64,000 bases of DNA from Alphaproteobacteria bacterium (lineage in GTDB: Bacteria; Pseudomonadota; Alphaproteobacteria; Rhizobiales; Rhizobiaceae): the NCBI GenBank assembly GCA_024742485.1, contig JANSYK010000002.1, positions 1,364,001-1,428,000 on the forward strand, given 5' to 3'. Shown here piece after piece: positions 1-9,778 of this stretch; positions within the stretch are counted from its first letter, which is position 1, and each line of letters starts with the position of its first letter. The notes under the pieces are model-generated. The model saw only the letters and a list, made by a program, of their open reading frames with translations. It searched no databases and was not told the origin of the DNA. The position numbers were made by a program, and so were the translations under genes.

Positions 1-1203
1 CAATCCGGCAAAACGATCGTGCTCAATGCGGTTCAGCACCCCTGGACGGATGCCATCACGCCATTGATCCCGCTCTTCACCGAACTCACCGGTATTACCG
101 TTGATGTTCAGACACAGTCGGAAACCGAGTACACTGCAGAACTGCCCGTCAAGCTTGGTGCCAAGAGTGCGTCCCCGGACGTTTACATGGTTTGGGCCAT
201 CGGTCAGGCGATCACGGCCGGATGGCTTGAGAATCTGGATGGGTACTACGCCAACAGCGAATTGAGCGATGCGTCCTGGTGGGATGGCGATGATCTTTTC
301 CCCTCCGCCCGTTCGTTCCAGAAATGGTCGGATGGCGTTCGCTACCTGATGCCGATTACCGCCGAATCGCAGGTCATGTTCATGAACCAGACCATGCTTG
401 ACTCAAAGGGATTGTCTGCCCCGTCCACGATGGAAGAACTGATGGAAACCGCGGTGGCACTGAAGTCCGACGATGTTGCCGGAATTGCCATGCGGGCCAA
501 ATCAAGCGGCGACAGCACCTGGCCGGCCGGTGGTTTCATCTTCTCCTATGGTGGAGCGATCATCGATCTCGATGGCAAGAATGTCATCAATTCGCCGGAA
601 GCCGTCGCCGCGATCGAAATGTATGGCGGCCTGCTCAACAAAGCAGGCCCCGTGGGCATCAGCAGCTATCAATGGGTTGAGTGCCTCAATGACTACATGG
701 CCGAAGCCATTGCAATGGGCTGCGACTCATCCAATTTCGCCACGGACATCGCCAACCCTGACAAGAGCCAGGCCGCCGGTCATACAACCTATGGAACGAT
801 CCCCAAAGCCGGGAGCAATCCGATCAAGCCGAATATGTGGCACTGGACGGCAGGCATCAATTCGAACTCGGCCAACAAGGAAGCCGCCTGGCTGTTTCTG
901 CAATGGGCTGTTTCGAAACCAACCTGCCTCCTGTCTTCGGCCGCCGGTCTGGCGACGCCAAGGGCATCGGCCTGGGCGTCAGACGGGTTCCAGAAACGGT
1001 TCGGCAAGCAGGCCGCGGACACGGCACTCGCCAGCCTCAAGGCAGGAGACGGTGATCTCTTCAAGGCGACATGGTTCCATCCGAAGGGGCCACAGATCCT
1101 CGATGCCTTCGGTATTGCCGTCAATCAGGTGGCGACCGGCGCAATGGACGCCAAATCCGCCATGGATGCCGCTGCGGCGAAAATCGACGCGGATCTCGGT
1201 TGA
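1..1203 (+). CDS. ABC transporter sugar-binding protein (5' partial)
   Basis: This is a periplasmic solute-binding protein of extracellular family 1 (maltose/glycerol-phosphate type), which would deliver a sugar to the two permeases downstream. The reading frame is open from the first base of the window, so the true start and signal peptide lie upstream; the GTG at 19 is only an internal codon. Visible mature features are an N-terminal lobe motif (LNAVQHPW...) and a C-terminal helix-rich lobe ending with an alanine-rich segment. The gene is followed by a stable hairpin (1240-1265) and then the permeases. No ATPase gene is visible in this operon, so it may lie upstream or be shared. The substrate is inferred to be a sugar or sugar acid from the downstream dehydratase. 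Confidence 0.85.
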   Translation, partial: QSGKTIVLNAVQHPWTDAITPLIPLFTELTGITVDVQTQSETEYTAELPVKLGAKSASPDVYMVWAIGQAITAGWLENLDGYYANSELSDASWWDGDDLFPSARSFQKWSDGVRYLMPITAESQVMFMNQTMLDSKGLSAPSTMEELMETAVALKSDDVAGIAMRAKSSGDSTWPAGGFIFSYGGAIIDLDGKNVINSPEAVAAIEMYGGLLNKAGPVGISSYQWVECLNDYMAEAIAMGCDSSNFATDIANPDKSQAAGHTTYGTIPKAGSNPIKPNMWHWTAGINSNSANKEAAWLFLQWAVSKPTCLLSSAAGLATPRASAWASDGFQKRFGKQAADTALASLKAGDGDLFKATWFHPKGPQILDAFGIAVNQVATGAMDAKSAMDAAAAKIDADLG

Positions 1204-1239
1204 TCTGCTCGACGGGCATCATTTGATGCTCCTCCCATG

Positions 1240-1265
1240 CCCTCTCCGACGAATGCCGGAGGGGG
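1240..1265 (+). promoter_or_regulatory. Intercistronic hairpin after binding-protein gene
   Basis: CCCTCTCCG at 1240-1248 pairs with CGGAGGGGG at 1257-1265, giving nine pairs (one G-T) and an 8-base loop. No T-run follows, so it is more likely a 3'-end-stabilising or partial-attenuation element between the binding protein and its permeases than a full terminator. A second tight inverted repeat, GCATCA-TT-TGATGC, sits just upstream at about 1216-1229. Confidence 0.5.
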
Positions 1266-1326
1266 TATGCGCCCCGATAATCTGCTACACCGGACCCACA
1301 CTCTCTGAATCGGTAACGACTGACTC

Positions 1327-2220
1327 ATGATTTCACCCGCCGCTCGCGACCGCCGCCGATTTGTTCTGTTGATGCTGGCTCCCGCCACCGTGTTGCTGAT
1401 CGGCCTGACGCTTGTGCCGTTCATCGTGAGTGTTCTGTTTTCCCTGTCCAATTTTTCCCTGATCACGCCGGACGACTTCGCATTCAGCTGGTTTGAAAAC
1501 TACGGCAAAATGTTTGACAGCCCGGAGTTCTGGAATGCGTTGCGGATTACGGTGATCTTCACGATCGCCGCCGTCGCGGTTGAACTGGTGCTCGGTGTCG
1601 GGATTGCCGCGCTTCTGCATTTCGAAACCCGGGCGGTTCCGTTTTTGCGGCTGGTCTATCTGTTGCCATTGGCCATCACTCCGGTCGCAGCCGTCTTTAC
1701 CTTCCGCATCATGCTCAATCCCAGCCTTGGCATATTCAATTACATGCTCAAGCAAGTGGGACTGCCACCGCAGGACTGGCTGGGAACGCCGGGGATGGCG
1801 CTGGCCACGCTGGTGGTCGTCGACGCCTGGCAGTGGACACCCTTTATCATGCTGATTGCTGCCGGTGGACTGGCTGCGATGGATGAAGAACCGCTTGAGG
1901 CGGCGCAGATGGACGGCGCCGGGCCGATCACCAGTTTCTTCCATCATTCGTTGCCAATGCTGTTCCCATATCTCGCGGTGGCTGTCGTCTTTCGCAGCAT
2001 CGATGCATTCAAGACATTCGACATCATTTTTGTTCTGACGGGAGGTGGTCCGGGAATCGCGACACGAACACTCAATTTGCTGGCCTACAAGCAGGGCATA
2101 GAATTTCTGTCCATGGGATATGCGGCAGCCCTGGCGATCGTAATGTTGATTATCACCATAATCGCCAGCCAGGCATTCTTGCGTCGCATCAACCTTTTCC
2201 GGCCGAAGGCCGCACTGTAG
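1327..2220 (+). CDS. ABC sugar transporter permease, MalF/UgpA-like
   Basis: This is an inner-membrane subunit of a carbohydrate uptake ABC transporter (297 aa, usual for the family). About six hydrophobic segments are visible, starting with a strong one at residues 14-40. The cytoplasmic EAA loop that contacts the ATPase is recognisable near residues 188-207 (EPLEAAQMDGAGP). The gene lies 123 bases after the binding-protein gene and 7 bases before the second permease. The ATG at 1327 is used because the protein aligns from there with the family's short charged N-terminus. Confidence 0.92.
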   Translation: MISPAARDRRRFVLLMLAPATVLLIGLTLVPFIVSVLFSLSNFSLITPDDFAFSWFENYGKMFDSPEFWNALRITVIFTIAAVAVELVLGVGIAALLHFETRAVPFLRLVYLLPLAITPVAAVFTFRIMLNPSLGIFNYMLKQVGLPPQDWLGTPGMALATLVVVDAWQWTPFIMLIAAGGLAAMDEEPLEAAQMDGAGPITSFFHHSLPMLFPYLAVAVVFRSIDAFKTFDIIFVLTGGGPGIATRTLNLLAYKQGIEFLSMGYAAALAIVMLIITIIASQAFLRRINLFRPKAAL

Positions 2221-2227
2221 GAGCGGG

Positions 2228-3097
2228 ATGATGAAGGCTGACCGCAGACAACCCCTGCAACCTCTTTCGACGCGGGTCCGTGCCGGCAGGGCATTGATGC
2301 CCTGGATCCGCCGGGCGGTTCTGTGGATTTTCGCACTGTGGTGCCTTTTCCCCATCTACTGGCTGGTCACCATGAGCCTGAAACGGCAGGTCGATGCAAT
2401 TTCGCGCAAGCCGAAATTCATCTTCGAACCGATCTGGGACAATTATCTGAGCGTGCTGGCCAATGGCGAGGTGTGGCAATATTTTCAGAACTCGGCGATC
2501 GTTGCACTCGGCGCGACGGCTCTGTCGCTGATTCTGGGGATACCGACGGCCTATGTATTGGCCCGGTACCGGTTTACCGGAAACGCCGATTTTGGTTTCT
2601 GGATTCTGTCGACCCGCATGACACCACCCGTCGCGATGCTCATTCCATTTTTTGTCGTCTATGTGCAGACCGGGCTGTTCGACACCTATATCGGGCTGAT
2701 TCTGGCCCATGTCGCCATCATCATTTCAATCGTCGTCTGGCTGATGAAGGGTTTCTTCGAAGACCTGCCGAGCGAGATGGAAGAAGCGGCCTTCATGGAT
2801 GGTGCCACCCATTTCCAGGCATTTTTCCATATCTGTCTTCCGGTTACCCTACCGGGCATCGCCGCTGTGGCGATCCTCGCCTTTCTGTTTTCCTGGAATG
2901 AATTCCTGTTTTCGCTCGTGCTGGCCGACCGGATCCAGACCGTTCCGGTGGGGCTCTACAGTTTTGTCGGCTATCAGCAGATTGCCTGGGGTGAGCTCTC
3001 GGCATCGGCGGTCATTATGCTGGCGCCCGTGCTGGCCTTTGTTTTCGTGTTCCAGCGCCAGCTTGTCCGCGGCCTGACACTTGGCGCCATCAAGTGA
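2228..3097 (+). CDS. ABC sugar transporter permease, MalG/UgpE-like
   Basis: This is the second membrane subunit of the sugar transporter (289 aa). The EAA loop reads EMEEAAFMDGATHFQAF, and multiple hydrophobic segments follow an N-terminal basic stretch. A GGAG-like ribosome site lies just upstream of two adjacent ATG codons (2228 and 2231); the first is used here. The stop is directly followed by the dehydratase gene, so transport and the first dedicated catabolic enzyme are probably co-transcribed. Confidence 0.92.
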   Translation: MMKADRRQPLQPLSTRVRAGRALMPWIRRAVLWIFALWCLFPIYWLVTMSLKRQVDAISRKPKFIFEPIWDNYLSVLANGEVWQYFQNSAIVALGATALSLILGIPTAYVLARYRFTGNADFGFWILSTRMTPPVAMLIPFFVVYVQTGLFDTYIGLILAHVAIIISIVVWLMKGFFEDLPSEMEEAAFMDGATHFQAFFHICLPVTLPGIAAVAILAFLFSWNEFLFSLVLADRIQTVPVGLYSFVGYQQIAWGELSASAVIMLAPVLAFVFVFQRQLVRGLTLGAIK

Positions 3098-3104
3098 GGT
3101 CCCC

Positions 3105-4820
<1,716 letters not shown>

Positions 4821-4938
4821 TCCAGACCCTTTCACGTTTTGTCAGAAACGGGACAGCGGTGTCGGCCTTTGACTTTGTTGATGCGTTCAGGCTTTGCCGA
4901 TTCCGTCAAAACCTGAATTGCACCAAAGCGCCGTCAGA

Positions 4939-5694
4939 TCAGATCGAAATCCCGCCATCCACATTGATCGCCTGCCCGGTGACGAAACTGCTCTCATCGC
5001 TGGCAAGAAATGCGCAGAGCGCGGCGATTTCTTCAGGCGTGCCCAGACGTCCCGCCGGCTGGCGGTCCAGGAAATACTGGGTGGCCGCCTCGTGGCTGCC
5101 GAGTTGCTTGGCCATTTCCGCAATGCGCCCCTCCAGCGAGGGGGAGGCGACCGTGCCCGGACACACGGCATTGCAGCGGATTTTCTGATCCAGGTAGTCC
5201 GCCGCCATCGCCTTGGTCAGGCCGAGAACGCCCCCCTTGGCAGCCCCATAGGCGACCCTTTTGGGAAAGCCCTTGATCGAAGAGGCGAGGGAAGCAATCG
5301 TGATGATGCTACCGCCATGTTCCTTCATTTTCGGCACACAGGCCCCCAAGACTATATAGGCACTGTCCAGTGTGATGGTCATCGAGCGGCGCCATGCATC
5401 CGGTGGACATTCCTCAATATTTCCATGATGCACGTAGCCGACGGCATGCACCAGGACATCGATCCGATCGAACTGATTGACATATTCATCGACCGCGGTC
5501 TGGTCCGTGGCGTCAAGCTGTGTCGCCGATGCAAAATCCGTTTCTGCAAGGCCATCACCGTTGAGATCGGACGCGTGCACCGTTGCACCCTCATCAGCCA
5601 GTCGCTCGGCGGTGGCGCGGCCAATCCCCTGTGCCGCCGCGGTCACCAGCGCAACCTTGCCGGCAAGCCGTCCACTCAGATCCGTTCGTGTCAT
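4939..5694 (-). CDS. SDR dehydrogenase, 2-keto-3-deoxy-L-fuconate dehydrogenase-like
   Basis: This is a 251-aa short-chain dehydrogenase with the NAD(P)-binding TAAAQGIG motif near residue 19 and catalytic Ser-Tyr-Lys in SLASSIKGFPKRVAYGAAKGG-type order. The VHAVGYVHHG region resembles the BDH2/2-keto-3-deoxy-L-fuconate dehydrogenase branch. That branch oxidises C4 of a 2-keto-3-deoxy acid to give the 2,4-diketo acid needed by the FAH hydrolase in the same operon. It is the last gene of the - strand operon, 30 bases after the second SDR, and converges on the dehydratase gene. The precise substrate is inferred from context. Confidence 0.85.
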   Translation of the reverse strand: MTRTDLSGRLAGKVALVTAAAQGIGRATAERLADEGATVHASDLNGDGLAETDFASATQLDATDQTAVDEYVNQFDRIDVLVHAVGYVHHGNIEECPPDAWRRSMTITLDSAYIVLGACVPKMKEHGGSIITIASLASSIKGFPKRVAYGAAKGGVLGLTKAMAADYLDQKIRCNAVCPGTVASPSLEGRIAEMAKQLGSHEAATQYFLDRQPAGRLGTPEEIAALCAFLASDESSFVTGQAINVDGGISI

Positions 5695-5724
5695 GTGGTC
5701 ACTCCAAAATAGTCGGGCCCGCCG

Positions 5725-6474
5725 TCAATAGGTGGCGCGGCCGCCTGACAGATCGAAAACCGCTCCGGTCGTGAAGGAATTTTCGGCCGAGCACATCCAG
5801 CAGATCATAGCAGCAATTTCATCGACGGTAACGAACCGGCCACGCGGGATTTTCGACCGCATATAGTCAATGAATTCCTGGCTCACCTGGTCGAGAATGC
5901 GCGTCTTTGCCGTGGCCGGTGTCACGCAATTGACGCCGATATCGTACTCGGCCAGTTCTTTTCCGAGCGATTTGGTCAGGGCAATGACGGCTGCTTTCGA
6001 GGCGGAATAGGCAGAAGCGTTCGGATTGCCCTCCTTGCCGGCGATGGACGCGACATTGACGATCCGCCCATAGTTTCTCGATATCATGCCGGGAACGACC
6101 GCCTTGCAGCAGTGAAATGTGCCGTCGAGATTGACGGTCTGGACCTTGCGCCACATCTCCACCGGATAATCGGCCAGCGTGTGCGTCGGTCCGGCGATGC
6201 CGGCACTGTTGACCAGAACGTCAATCGCCCCGAACTGTTTTGTCGTGGCCGAAGCGGCTTCTTCCACGCTTGCAAAATCACTGACATCGACTGTGCATTG
6301 AAGGAGCTTGTCCGACGGCAATGCCGTCAGTCTTGCCTCAGGCGAAGCGACATCGAGATCCCATATGGCTGCATTGGCGCCGGCCGTCACAAGCCGCTCG
6401 ACGACCCCGGCACCGATACCGTTTGCACCGCCCGTGACAACCGCTGTCTTGCCTGCGAAATCGTCTGTGCTCAT
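5725..6474 (-). CDS. SDR-family oxidoreductase
   Basis: This is a 249-aa classical SDR with GGANGIG near residue 16, the NSAG motif and catalytic Ser-Tyr-Lys (ASIAGKEG...YSASKAA). Its start overlaps the stop of the FAH hydrolase gene by four bases (ATGA), so translation is coupled. In a non-phosphorylative deoxy-sugar route it could be the sugar 1-dehydrogenase or a second keto-acid dehydrogenase. Sequence alone does not decide between them, nor exclude a generic 3-oxoacyl reductase-like activity. Basic Arg/Lys residues near the end of strand 2 are not obvious (WDLDVASP), which suggests NAD rather than NADP. Confidence 0.85.
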   Translation of the reverse strand: MSTDDFAGKTAVVTGGANGIGAGVVERLVTAGANAAIWDLDVASPEARLTALPSDKLLQCTVDVSDFASVEEAASATTKQFGAIDVLVNSAGIAGPTHTLADYPVEMWRKVQTVNLDGTFHCCKAVVPGMISRNYGRIVNVASIAGKEGNPNASAYSASKAAVIALTKSLGKELAEYDIGVNCVTPATAKTRILDQVSQEFIDYMRSKIPRGRFVTVDEIAAMICWMCSAENSFTTGAVFDLSGGRATY

Positions 6475-7334
6475 TGCTTCTCCTCCGAATGGGCAACCAC
6501 GTTCTGTTTTTGCTGCCCCAAGCCGTCTATGCCCAGTTCAACCGTGTCGCCGATGGACAGGAATTGCGGCGGTTTCATTCCGGATCCGACACCTGGCGGT
6601 GTCCCGGTGCAAATCAGATCGCCGGGTTCCAGCTGGCAAAATTCGCTCATATAGGAAATGATGGTTTTGACATCGAATATCATTTTTGACGTGTTGCCCG
6701 CTTGCTTCGGTTCACCATTGACGCTGAGCCGCATCGACAGGTTTTGAACATCGCCGATCTCGTCCGGCGTCACCAGCCAGGGGCCGGTTGGACAAAAATT
6801 GGGATAGCTTTTTCCCTTGACCCACTGGCCACCGCGTTCCAATTGCCAGCTTCGCTCGGACACATCGTTTACCACCACAAACCCGGCCACGTGGTCCATC
6901 GCCTGATCCTTGTTGATGCCCAATGTCCGCTTGCCGATGATGATACCGAGCTCGACCTCCCAGTCGAGTTTTGTCATCCGGCTCGAATAGAGGATGTTGT
7001 CGTCCGGTCCGCAATAGGTTGCCGTCGATTTGTTGAAAAGGATCGGTTCTTTCGGAATTTCCATGCCGGCTTCGGCGGCGTGGTCGGAATAGTTCAATCC
7101 GATACACCAGATATTCAACGGCTGTGCGACCGGCGGTGCGATGCGCCTGTTGCCCACCTCGACAATGGGCAGGGCGGACCAATCGGCATCACGCAGCGTC
7201 GTCAGCAATTCCGGCGTCAGCGTCGCGGGGCCAAAGTCGCTGACAATCGCCGATACATCATGCAGCTTTCCTTCGTCATCGACCACGCAAGGTGTTTTGC
7301 TGCCATCACGGGCGCCCAGTCTCATCAGTTTCAT
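6471..7334 (-). CDS. FAH-family hydrolase, 2,4-diketo-3-deoxy-sugar-acid hydrolase-like
   Basis: This is a 287-aa fumarylacetoacetate hydrolase-fold enzyme. Metal ligands are visible as two acidic residues in DWEVELGIIIGK and in VVNDVSERSWQ, and the family end motif TGTPPGVGSG is present. Proteins of this branch include the LRA6-type hydrolase that splits 2,4-diketo-3-deoxy-rhamnonate or -fuconate into pyruvate and lactate. Next to two SDRs and a sugar-acid dehydratase this is the best reading here. The ATG at 7334 has AGGGATGA just upstream; a longer in-frame extension would run into the enolase-like gene. Only four bases separate it from that gene's stop. Confidence 0.87.
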   Translation of the reverse strand: MKLMRLGARDGSKTPCVVDDEGKLHDVSAIVSDFGPATLTPELLTTLRDADWSALPIVEVGNRRIAPPVAQPLNIWCIGLNYSDHAAEAGMEIPKEPILFNKSTATYCGPDDNILYSSRMTKLDWEVELGIIIGKRTLGINKDQAMDHVAGFVVVNDVSERSWQLERGGQWVKGKSYPNFCPTGPWLVTPDEIGDVQNLSMRLSVNGEPKQAGNTSKMIFDVKTIISYMSEFCQLEPGDLICTGTPPGVGSGMKPPQFLSIGDTVELGIDGLGQQKQNVVAHSEEKQ

Positions 7335-7338
7335 ATCT

Positions 7339-8649
7339 TCATCCCTGTTGTTTTCTGCCCCACCAGGTGTTGGCGAGAGGCGTGCCCTTGACGAAGGAAT
7401 CCGGGCCCAGCTCATCCTGGATACGCAGGCATTCATTCCATTTGGCCATGCGCTCGGACCGGGTAAACGATCCGACCTTGAGCTGACCGGCCCCCAGTCC
7501 GACGGCCAGATGGCTGATCGAGACGTCTTCCGTCTCGCCGGACCGGGCCGACACCACGCTGCGAAAACCAGCATTTTGTGCGGCCTCGAAGGTTTCGATC
7601 GCCTCGCTGACCGTCCCCACCTGGTTGACCTTGATCAGAACCGCATTGCAGGCGCCGGCTGCCGCGGCCTCATCAACCAAAGCGGCGTTGGTGACCAGAT
7701 AGTCATCGCCGATGATCTGCACCCGTTCTCCGAAGTCCTGCGTGAAGGCATGCATCCCTGCTGAATCACTTTCGGCCAGTGGGTCTTCGATTGAAACGAT
7801 CGGATAGTCCTCGATCCAGCGTCCCAGCATGGCGATCATTTCATCCGAACTGAGTGTCCTGTCCTCCAACGCAAGCCGGTATCGACCGGCGTCTTCAAAT
7901 TCCGAGGCGGCAATGTCGAGCGAGATGACAACCCGCTCGCCCGGCGTTTCACCGGCCAGTTCGATCGCCTCGACCAGCGTTTCCAGGGCTTCTTCATTGC
8001 TGTCAAAGATCGGCCACCAGCCGCCTTCATCGGCGACGCCGCTCAATCGCCCCTTCTTCGCCATGATCGACCCGGCGGCAAAATAGATCTCATTGGTGAT
8101 TTCCATGACCGCATCGAAACTGTCGGCACCGGGCACCATGACCATGAAATCCTGGACGTCCACCCGTCGTCCGGCATGGGCACCGCCGCCGAAGATCTGG
8201 ATTTCGGGCAGGGGGATGGTGGGTGCCTTGCGGGTGTGATCGGCCAAATGGCGCCACAGGGGTTTTTCGGCGGCTGCGGCCGAGGCGTGCAAGACCGCAA
8301 GCGATGTTGCCACAGTTGCATTGCCACCCAGTGTCGCTTTCAGCGGCGAGGGATCCAGCTGCCTGATGATGGCGTCGATCGCCGCCTGATCGGCTGCATC
8401 CTGTCCGATGAGGGCAGGGCCGATTGTCCCGTTAACCCCGGCAAGGGCTTGGTCAACTCCCATACCGCGCAGGGTTGGGCCGCCATCGCGCAGATCCACG
8501 GCTTCACGAGTGCCGCGCGACGCGCCGGCCGGAGCAATCGCCCGTCCGGTTGCCCCACCGGCCAGCCTTACCTCGACTTCGACCGTGGGATTGCCGCGCG
8601 AATCCCAGACGCGCCGGCCCAGGACGGATTTGATGTCAGTCATTGTCAT
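7339..8649 (-). CDS. Enolase paralogue with altered active site
   Basis: This 436-aa protein aligns with phosphopyruvate hydratase from end to end. Conserved (yeast numbering in brackets) are Ser44 [39], His158 [159], Glu208 [211], the Mg ligands Asp245 [246], Glu288 [295] and Asp315 [320], Lys340 [345], Arg369 [374], Ser370 [375] and Lys391 [396]. His373 is replaced by Ala368, Glu168 by Asp167, and Thr40 in the mobile loop by Arg45. The normal NGG before the loop His is FGG. A housekeeping enolase keeps all of these, so this is a specialised paralogue. Its start overlaps the kinase gene stop (ATGA), and the diketo-acid hydrolase follows four bases later. I infer that it dehydrates a different, perhaps phosphorylated, hydroxy acid. 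Confidence 0.88.
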   Translation of the reverse strand: MTMTDIKSVLGRRVWDSRGNPTVEVEVRLAGGATGRAIAPAGASRGTREAVDLRDGGPTLRGMGVDQALAGVNGTIGPALIGQDAADQAAIDAIIRQLDPSPLKATLGGNATVATSLAVLHASAAAAEKPLWRHLADHTRKAPTIPLPEIQIFGGGAHAGRRVDVQDFMVMVPGADSFDAVMEITNEIYFAAGSIMAKKGRLSGVADEGGWWPIFDSNEEALETLVEAIELAGETPGERVVISLDIAASEFEDAGRYRLALEDRTLSSDEMIAMLGRWIEDYPIVSIEDPLAESDSAGMHAFTQDFGERVQIIGDDYLVTNAALVDEAAAAGACNAVLIKVNQVGTVSEAIETFEAAQNAGFRSVVSARSGETEDVSISHLAVGLGAGQLKVGSFTRSERMAKWNECLRIQDELGPDSFVKGTPLANTWWGRKQQG

Positions 8650-9653
8650 TCGGACCTCAGATTGGATCGAAAGTGATCAATGAATTGCTGCAGGTTTGCG
8701 GTCGGCGCATTGATCAGGGAAAGGGAGAGGGAACGCAGATGCATTCGGGCGCCGTCATCAAGATACTCGACCGGAGATTTTCCATCGATGCGCGCCAGCA
8801 TCAGCGCTGGCAGCAGACGGCAGACACGATCTTCCAGCAAATCCTCATGCTCCCAGCGCACATGGGGTTTGTAGGCGGTCCAGAATTGCTCGATCGCCGC
8901 CAGCAGCGCGGCACGGATGGCTGGCACATGCGCAGCCTTGAGCACCAGATGGTTCAGACAGAAGGCGACGTCGAATGCCGGATCGCCCATGGTTGCACAC
9001 TCGGCATCCAGAATGATCGGGTGACCAGAGCGAAAAAGGATGTTCTTTGGGCTGACATCGCCATGGATCAGCACCGGGTCCGTCGTATGGAGGCTGTCGG
9101 CCAGCCGGCCCAACTGCTTCGCGACGGCATCATGCCGCGTGGCTGTAAAAAGCAGGTAAGGCTCGATCCTCAGTGCGTGGAAATCGTCGCGGTTTTCGAA
9201 CAGGGAACGGTCGAATGACGGAGAAGATGAGGCGGCGTGGATTTGTCCAAGCACGCGGCCGACACTGGCCGCCTCGCCCTGCGGCGGCACAGCCCGCAGC
9301 AGCACATCTTTCCAGTTGTCGACCTGATCAGGCGGCAGAAACGCCATCGCAAATCCGTTTTCGCGTTCCGACCGCCCGTAAAGCAGCGGGACACATTGCG
9401 GATCGACGGAAGTGGCGAAGGTCAGCCAGTCATACTCCGCCCTGTTGCGATGCAGGGGTGCGAACCAGTCTTCCTCCACCTTGAGTTTTTCGAGAGCGAA
9501 CTTGACGCAGATCTGCCGGTCACCCAGGTCAGCAACACCGATGTCCGAGGCGACACCGCCGGTCAAGCTGCGCACCGACAGCACGTCATCGGCGGATGCG
9601 AGATGGAGATCATCGATCAGCCTTCGGCAGCGGATTTCAAAAGAATTTGACAC
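8646..9653 (-). CDS. Aminoglycoside-phosphotransferase/choline-kinase-like kinase
   Basis: This 335-aa protein has the protein-kinase-like fold of the APH family. An invariant Lys (VKF, about residue 51) and the Brenner motif HGDVSPKN (catalytic Asp199, metal-binding Asn204) are followed by DAE (Asp216-Glu218) and the GDPAFD segment. Family members phosphorylate small hydroxyl compounds. A start at GTG 9653 is preferred because a GTG 30 bases upstream lies inside the operator and near the likely transcription start; the ribosome site is weak, so the start is uncertain. It is the first gene of the LacI-controlled operon and is translationally coupled to the enolase paralogue, suggesting that its phosphorylated product feeds that enzyme. 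Confidence 0.82.
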   Translation of the reverse strand: MSNSFEIRCRRLIDDLHLASADDVLSVRSLTGGVASDIGVADLGDRQICVKFALEKLKVEEDWFAPLHRNRAEYDWLTFATSVDPQCVPLLYGRSERENGFAMAFLPPDQVDNWKDVLLRAVPPQGEAASVGRVLGQIHAASSSPSFDRSLFENRDDFHALRIEPYLLFTATRHDAVAKQLGRLADSLHTTDPVLIHGDVSPKNILFRSGHPIILDAECATMGDPAFDVAFCLNHLVLKAAHVPAIRAALLAAIEQFWTAYKPHVRWEHEDLLEDRVCRLLPALMLARIDGKSPVEYLDDGARMHLRSLSLSLINAPTANLQQFIDHFRSNLRSE

Positions 9654-9675
9654 GACGGCCCAACAGAATAGTGTA

Positions 9676-9717
9676 TTGTTCACGTGAACAAATAGAGTTA
9701 TGGCGAAACCCTGTCAA
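9676..9717 (-). promoter_or_regulatory. LacI-type operator and promoter of the kinase operon
   Basis: TTGTTCACGTGAACAA at 9676-9691 is a perfect 16-bp palindrome of LacI-family type. On the - strand, TTGACA (9717-9712) and TATTTG (9694-9689) are separated by 17 bases, and the palindrome covers the -10 and the likely start of transcription. This is a classic repression layout. The divergent LacI-family gene starts at 9779, so the site probably also affects its own regulator. Confidence 0.72.
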
Positions 9718-9778
9718 GACATTCACTGGAGATAGCAGGGCAACTCGGCTAATCAGAAATCACTGCAGGGAGACATTT

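Noticed and set aside
473-1330. 285-aa open frame in another phase over the binding-protein gene
   Set aside because: Overlaps a clear binding-protein gene; Arg/Pro/Ser-rich translation without a domain.
1333-2355. 340-aa open frame antisense to the first permease
   Set aside because: Low-complexity basic translation typical of the complement of membrane-protein genes.
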